IMG/VR virus record: IMGVR_UViG_3300031772_000003
Coordinates: 99,717 to 163,716 of that record
Direction: 5' to 3' (one strand)
DNA length: 64,000 bases
Source: a virus
Part shown: in pieces, positions 61,138-64,000 of the stretch
Numbering within the stretch: position 1 is the first letter of the stretch
Layout of the letters: every line of letters begins with the position of its first letter
Notes under the pieces: model-generated
What the model was told of the DNA's origin: nothing
What the model saw: the letters and a program-made list of their open reading frames with translations, nothing else
The model's database searches: none
Position numbers and translations under genes: made by a program

Positions 61138-62952
61138 TCAAAATACATCATTCCACAAGTCCTGCCACGTCCCCTCATCGGCAAGCAAGCCGCGAGCCTT
61201 GCGTTCAAGGCTGCCGTAGGCAGCCACCACCACGGGCCTCTCCAGACCAGTAGCGTCCACAAGGGTGGCGACCTTGTTGCCTACGCCAAGGCCACCCTGC
61301 TCGCCCAGGAGGCACTGCAGCAGGAGCGCCTCGGCCTCATTGAGCATGCCCTCTAGCTCCCCGAGCAGAACAGCGGGATCGACGGGGACGGCAGAGGGGG
61401 CCGCGTAGTCCTCGGAGACCCCACCCGGAGCGCGCCTGTCCCGCTCCCTATAACGAGCCCGCAACTTGTCGAGGAAGCGATACCCAAGCATCGCATGGAG
61501 AAAACCGACCTTGTTAGTGGTCCCTTGCCACTTCGGTTGGCCCATCCACTGGAGCGTAAGTTGCCACCCATCCTGGTACAGGTCGTCGTAGGACTCGATG
61601 TAGGCATAATGAGCGGCAACGCCGCGGATCAGGTGGTCCACCGTCTCGAATGAGATGCCACCGATCTGTAGTGGTGTCTCGTCTACCCTGGTTTGCGGCG
61701 CATGGAGCCCCGAAGGCAGACCTTCCTCTGCCTCAACCCCCCATGGCGGGGGGCACAGCCGACCAGTTATAGGCTGCTCGCCTGCAGGAATCCCACCTGC
61801 ATCGTGCCTCTCGGCGGGGTTGGCCACCGCTGCTGGACACAGCCCTGCAAGGGCGGCTTGGGGCCGGAGCACGCGCTTCAGCCCCGGCCACCGCTTGCGG
61901 CTCAGAGCAATGGACACACCTCTTCCTTCAAGGTTCAGTATGCCCTTCTCCATGCCGCAAGTGGCCTTGAAATCCATCCGTTCCTTGAACCATAGGCCGC
62001 GGCGCGCAATGATCATCGCCGCAGCCCCCTGGTCCGACAGGGAGTACATGCGTCGGTACTTGAGGCTGCCCAACTCCACCATGAACGCCGTATCCACCTC
62101 CATGGCCTCGACGCCACGCCGCATCGCTCGTGACAACAGCGCCTCCACGGCCTCTCGATGCCGGGTCTGATCCCTATGGGGTCCCGCGATCCTGCCTCGG
62201 GTCTCCACGACGAGCTTACGTCCCCGCTTCTCCGCTTCCCGTAATATGTCCGCCGCGCCGGCTCGCACGTCACTGAGCCGCTTGCCGGGCCCCGCACCCC
62301 ACCTCACCGCTGCACCTACATGGTGCCCCACCACATTCCCGTCCGGCCCCACCTCCAGCACAGCCACGCCTAGTGGCCCAATCGTGACCCCCAGAGCCCC
62401 ATGGTTGATCCGCACCGGAGGCTTGGACGCATCCCACTCGATCCGAAACACGAAGGAGCCGTCGCGGCGGAGCAAGCGGACGGCATAGCAGGTGGGATCG
62501 GGCTGGAACTTGGTGGGCACGTAGGCCCGCCCCTCAATCCAGCGGCCCCGTGGATCGCGCACCCGCAAGACGCTGCCGCGGAGTTGGATGTGGGGATTGC
62601 CACCACGGCCCCGGTCGCCACGTGAGTACAACTGAGAGTTCCGGCGAGCCTGCCAGTCCTCACGGCTAATCCGTCCCGCTTGGAGGTCATCCCAAGCGCT
62701 GCGGCCCCCAAAGACAAAATTGGGGTAGCGCACTACCTGCACCATCGAACATGCGTCGTTGATGTAGCCCTGGTTCAGTGGCTCCATGTAGCGGCGCTTG
62801 ACGTATCGCCTGACCTTGTTACCACGGAGGCCGTGTTTCTGGTACGCTTGGCAGGCACTGCGGACAGCAGAGCATTGGAGCCGCATTAACTCCAATACCC
62901 GCTCCGCATCGGGCGGGGAGAACCAGACGGAACCGTGCGCGACGCACCTCAA
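61138..62952 (-). CDS. TnpB-related RNA-guided-nuclease-like protein fused to an ECF-like sigma factor, 604 aa
   Basis: A TTG start follows GAGGAG by 7 nt. Residues ~1-370 match zinc-ribbon-less TnpB/OrfB relatives: F-V-F-G-G-R-S-A-W, R-I-S-R-E-D-W-Q-A-R-R-N-S-Q-L-Y-S-R-G, then RuvC-I-like G-V-T-I-G-P-L-G (Asp replaced by Thr, ~190), V-V-E-T (Glu, ~250) and L-S-D-Q-G-A-A-A-M-I-I-A-R-R-G-L (~307). No CxxC zinc ribbon is present. Residues ~435-600 resemble a sigma factor: D-D-L-Y-Q-D-G-W-Q-L-T-L-Q-W...F-L-D-K-L-R-A-R-Y-R-E-R (region 2), then a region 4-like helix-turn-helix. A nuclease-dead guide-directed sigma activity is possible (inference). Confidence 0.7.
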   Translation of the reverse strand: MRCVAHGSVWFSPPDAERVLELMRLQCSAVRSACQAYQKHGLRGNKVRRYVKRRYMEPLNQGYINDACSMVQVVRYPNFVFGGRSAWDDLQAGRISREDWQARRNSQLYSRGDRGRGGNPHIQLRGSVLRVRDPRGRWIEGRAYVPTKFQPDPTCYAVRLLRRDGSFVFRIEWDASKPPVRINHGALGVTIGPLGVAVLEVGPDGNVVGHHVGAAVRWGAGPGKRLSDVRAGAADILREAEKRGRKLVVETRGRIAGPHRDQTRHREAVEALLSRAMRRGVEAMEVDTAFMVELGSLKYRRMYSLSDQGAAAMIIARRGLWFKERMDFKATCGMEKGILNLEGRGVSIALSRKRWPGLKRVLRPQAALAGLCPAAVANPAERHDAGGIPAGEQPITGRLCPPPWGVEAEEGLPSGLHAPQTRVDETPLQIGGISFETVDHLIRGVAAHYAYIESYDDLYQDGWQLTLQWMGQPKWQGTTNKVGFLHAMLGYRFLDKLRARYRERDRRAPGGVSEDYAAPSAVPVDPAVLLGELEGMLNEAEALLLQCLLGEQGGLGVGNKVATLVDATGLERPVVVAAYGSLERKARGLLADEGTWQDLWNDVF

Positions 62953-62987
62953 CAGGCCACTCCTCAAGCCCTGCTGATCGCGGGCAG

Positions 62988-63461
62988 TTACCGCATTATA
63001 TCACCATCGGGACCGAATGTCAAGCCCCCACGCTTCCGTTCCACCAAATTGCTGCGTCGCTTCCGGCCCGCGACAAGCGTTACCCCAAGCAGTTCCACGG
63101 GGTCACTCACAACGAGCAGATCGGCACCGGTGACCTCCACTGATGTCCGGGTGCGAAGAGCGTTGATCCTCGCGGTGCCGTAGGTCCCTGGGGTGCCGGC
63201 ATCCTCCGCGAACCGTTGGATCACCATCATCGCATCCTCGCGGGGGGCATCGAACTCAAAGACGGTATAGGAGTCCGCGTACCGCACCCTGATCCAACCA
63301 TTCTTCAGCACCCGACGCAGAATCTCCTCCCGCGTTCCAATACTATCCCCCCGGGCCAAACCAAAGCGGGAGGGGGTCACCAGCACAGCGGCCAAGTGCT
63401 CCTCGACCGGGAACGCCCGGCCATCACGGATTCTCAGCCACCAACCCTCACCAATGGGCAC
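62988..63461 (-). CDS. Free-standing W-DG module protein, 157 aa
   Basis: W-W-L-R-I-R-D-G-R-A-F-P-V at the front and N-G-W-I-R-V-R-Y later match the W-DG modules of both giant polyproteins. This is the only copy found as a separate gene, with no linker or LxE end. It shows that the module can function alone. Confidence 0.55.
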   Translation of the reverse strand: MPIGEGWWLRIRDGRAFPVEEHLAAVLVTPSRFGLARGDSIGTREEILRRVLKNGWIRVRYADSYTVFEFDAPREDAMMVIQRFAEDAGTPGTYGTARINALRTRTSVEVTGADLLVVSDPVELLGVTLVAGRKRRSNLVERKRGGLTFGPDGDIMR

Positions 63462-63501
63462 CGGTAACCTCCATGTCCTACAGAATCAAAGTGGGCACCA
63501 A

Positions 63502-64000
63502 CTACGCCCTCTTCCCCCCACGCCACACCCCATCCGCCAAGCGGTACCCACGGCAGATAGGGGCGAAGCCCTTGGGTGCAGCCACGAGGCTGCTGAGGTT
63601 GAGGTAGCCCCCTGCTTTGGGGGCAAAGCCCTCGGGTGCAGCCACGAGGCTGCCGAGGTAAAGGTTGCCCCCTACTTTGGGGGCGAAGCCTTCGGGTGCA
63701 GCCACGAGGCTGCGGAGGTCGAGGCTGCCCCCTGCTTTGGGGGCGAAGCCCTCGGGTGCAGCCACGAGGCTGCTGAGGTCGAGGTCGCCCCCTGCTTGGG
63801 GGGCGAAGCCCTCGGGTACAGTGGTGAGGCTGCTGAGGTAGAGGTAGCCCCCTGCTTTGGGGGCGAAGCCCTCGGGTGCAGCCACGAGGCTGCTGAGGTT
63901 GAGGTAGCCCCCTGCTTTGGGGGCAAAGCCCTCGGGTGCAGCCACGAGGCTGCCGAGGTAAAGGTTGCCCCCTACTTTGGGGGCGAAGCCTTCGGGTGCA
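63502..64000 (-). CDS. Partial leucine-rich-repeat protein (C-terminal part)
   Basis: The frame runs off the right edge of the window. Visible are about seven and a half 20-residue LRR units like those at 29072-29998, followed by the same closing tail (C-R-G-Y-R-L-A-D-G-V-W). The two genes are paralogues of a recent duplication. Confidence 0.75.
   Translation of the reverse strand, partial: APEGFAPKVGGNLYLGSLVAAPEGFAPKAGGYLNLSSLVAAPEGFAPKAGGYLYLSSLTTVPEGFAPQAGGDLDLSSLVAAPEGFAPKAGGSLDLRSLVAAPEGFAPKVGGNLYLGSLVAAPEGFAPKAGGYLNLSSLVAAPKGFAPICRGYRLADGVWRGGKRA
63541..64000. repeat. 60-bp tandem repeat array, second locus
   Basis: Seven to eight 60-bp units nearly identical to those at 29121-29660, 34 kb away; the array continues past the window. 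Confidence 0.9.

Overview
The window is a 64 kb piece of a large tailed double-stranded DNA phage (Caudoviricetes) with a GC-rich genome. Nearly every gene lies on the minus strand, so it reads as one long structural and accessory arm transcribed right to left. The phage identity rests on a large terminase subunit (57563-59794), a T4-type portal (55413-57563), virion-type and collagen-like proteins, holin-like membrane proteins, dense packing with start/stop overlaps, and the absence of any cellular housekeeping gene. The host cannot be named. No major capsid protein and no recognisable prohead protease lie in the window.

Right to left: a partial leucine-rich-repeat (LRR) gene; a small stand-alone W-DG-module protein; a TnpB-related protein fused to an ECF-like sigma factor (61138-62952); a RuvC-like resolvase; a zinc-finger coiled-coil protein that may be the small terminase; terminase and portal, each split by a related mini-intein; a run of small proteins; giant polyprotein B (40823-52747, 3974 aa); a collagen-like fibre; a three-domain sugar/methyl-transfer protein; virion-type proteins; a phage sigma-70 factor; two proteins whose N-termini look like capsid-targeting peptides; a block of small metalloprotease, TOPRIM and zinc-ribbon genes; a second LRR gene; a cassette of membrane protein, metacaspase and YiiX-like papain-fold enzyme (24793-26625); tail-like genes; giant polyprotein A (9967-19239, 3090 aa); and a tightly coupled glycosyltransferase/methyltransferase operon (2125-9970).

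The most striking content is the pair of giant polyproteins, about a third of the window. Each is a string of small domains: many ADP-ribosyltransferase-like folds, a Nudix hydrolase, a 2H phosphoesterase, a nucleotidyltransferase, a JAB/MPN peptidase, HExxH peptidase-like domains, a ParB-like domain and two recurring uncharacterised modules. The domains are separated by a recurring linker of the form ESIGSLDRxLxE. The linker ends in (L/I/V)-x-E, the cleavage signature of T4-type prohead proteases, and resembles the capsid-targeting propeptide of T4 internal head proteins. I infer that these are concatenated internal-head effectors, packaged as one chain, cut inside the prohead and ejected into the host with the DNA.

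A 17-nt motif (minus strand ACTTGATTCTAGGGGTG) recurs at least seven times just ahead of genes or tRNA-like elements. It probably is a phage promoter, and the two sigma-like proteins are candidate recognisers. Two tRNA-like elements are present, one with about 93 nt inserted in the anticodon loop.
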